This document shows, piece after piece, positions 7,188 to 7,376 of a stretch of DNA of 7,376 nucleotides. A program made the position numbers and the translations under genes. How positions within the stretch are numbered: position 1 is the stretch's first letter; every line of letters begins with the position of its first letter. The DNA comes from Flavobacteriales bacterium (lineage in GTDB: Bacteria > Bacteroidota > Bacteroidia > Flavobacteriales_E > Vicingaceae): NCBI GenBank assembly GCA_003487525.1, contig DNDT01000368.1, positions 1 through 7,376 on the forward strand. The letters run 5' to 3'. The notes below the pieces were generated by a model. It made no database searches. It had not been told where the DNA came from and saw only the letters and a list, made by a program, of their open reading frames with translations.

Positions 7188-7376
7188 TTAATAGAACCTG
7201 AATCGATTATCTTCAATATCCGAACATTCCTTCAGCGCTTCGAACACACCCGATGACCGGTCGTCTCCGACTCTTGTCGCTCTTGACAGGGTCAATTGCT
7301 CCTTTGGAGCTGCAATGTCAATATCAGAAACGTTCACCGCGTCTACCTTATCGATTTGAACGATAAATACACCGCC
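7188..7376 (-). CDS. ppiD: C-terminal part of PpiD-like peptidyl-prolyl isomerase
   Basis: On the minus strand a frame runs in from the right edge (7376) and ends at TAA (7188-7190), giving the last 62 residues of a longer protein; the N-terminus is outside the window. The visible part reads GGVFIVQIDKVDAV, a beta-strand pattern seen at the end of SurA/PpiD-type proteins, then a charged middle, and ends FEALKECSDIEDNRFRFY. The closing pattern of an ALKE helix, an acidic Asp-Ile pair and DNR plus aromatic residues is what I know from C-termini of Bacteroidota PpiD, an inner-membrane-anchored periplasmic chaperone for outer-membrane proteins. The parvulin domain and the anchor cannot be seen, so the name rests on this tail only. 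It is convergent with rodA, with stop codons 3 bases apart. Confidence 0.68.
   Translation of the reverse strand, partial: GGVFIVQIDKVDAVNVSDIDIAAPKEQLTLSRATRVGDDRSSGVFEALKECSDIEDNRFRFY

Noticed and set aside
7255..7290. Palindrome GACCGGTC and a nearby weak stem (CTTGTC with GACAGG) as a terminator for rodA
   Set aside because: The palindrome has no loop, the stem is short with a wobble pair, neither is followed by a T-run, and both lie within the convergent coding sequence.
1..7376. Mobile element, CRISPR array, tRNA/rRNA, defence or toxin genes
   Set aside because: Almost every base belongs to conserved housekeeping genes; no repeat arrays, terminal inverted repeats, cloverleaf-like sequences or foreign-looking genes were seen, so there is no support for a novel system here.

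Overview
The window looks like ordinary chromosomal core DNA from a member of the Bacteroidota, probably Bacteroidales or a relative. The evidence is the gene order purH-mreB-mreC-mreD-mrdA-rodA, which is characteristic of that phylum. Further support comes from the general lack of clear Shine-Dalgarno sequences, a possible Bacteroidota-type promoter ahead of purH, an enlarged RodA, and a PpiD-like C-terminus ending in DNRFRFY. The genus cannot be fixed from the sequence alone.

Layout: bases 1-114 hold a short forward frame that is either the 3' end of an upstream gene or a very small ORF; I do not recognise it. Bases 115-184 are a short intergenic region with a weak promoter candidate and a small inverted repeat. 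From 185 to 7184 six forward genes lie almost end to end: purH (last two steps of IMP synthesis), mreB (actin-like filament), mreC (periplasmic scaffold), mreD (membrane partner), mrdA (PBP2 transpeptidase) and rodA (SEDS glycosyltransferase). The junctions are +19, +17, -8, -4 and -11 bases, which indicates one transcript with translational coupling from mreC onward. Only 3 bases after the rodA stop, the C-terminal 62 codons of a convergent gene begin on the minus strand, probably ppiD, a periplasmic peptidyl-prolyl isomerase/chaperone.

Function: mreB to rodA encode the core elongasome (Rod complex). MreB filaments orient the machine inside the cell, MreC and MreD link it across the inner membrane, and the RodA-PBP2 pair polymerises and cross-links peptidoglycan. 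All expected catalytic residues are present in PurH, PBP2 and RodA, and every gene is full length, so this appears to be a working operon. purH at the head ties a purine enzyme to wall synthesis by position only.

No mobile element, CRISPR array, RNA gene, toxin, defence gene or unexplained long non-coding stretch is visible. I found no new system. The points most worth a second look are a possible zinc site in PBP2, extra membrane segments in RodA just before its catalytic loop, and the very tight convergent end of the operon.
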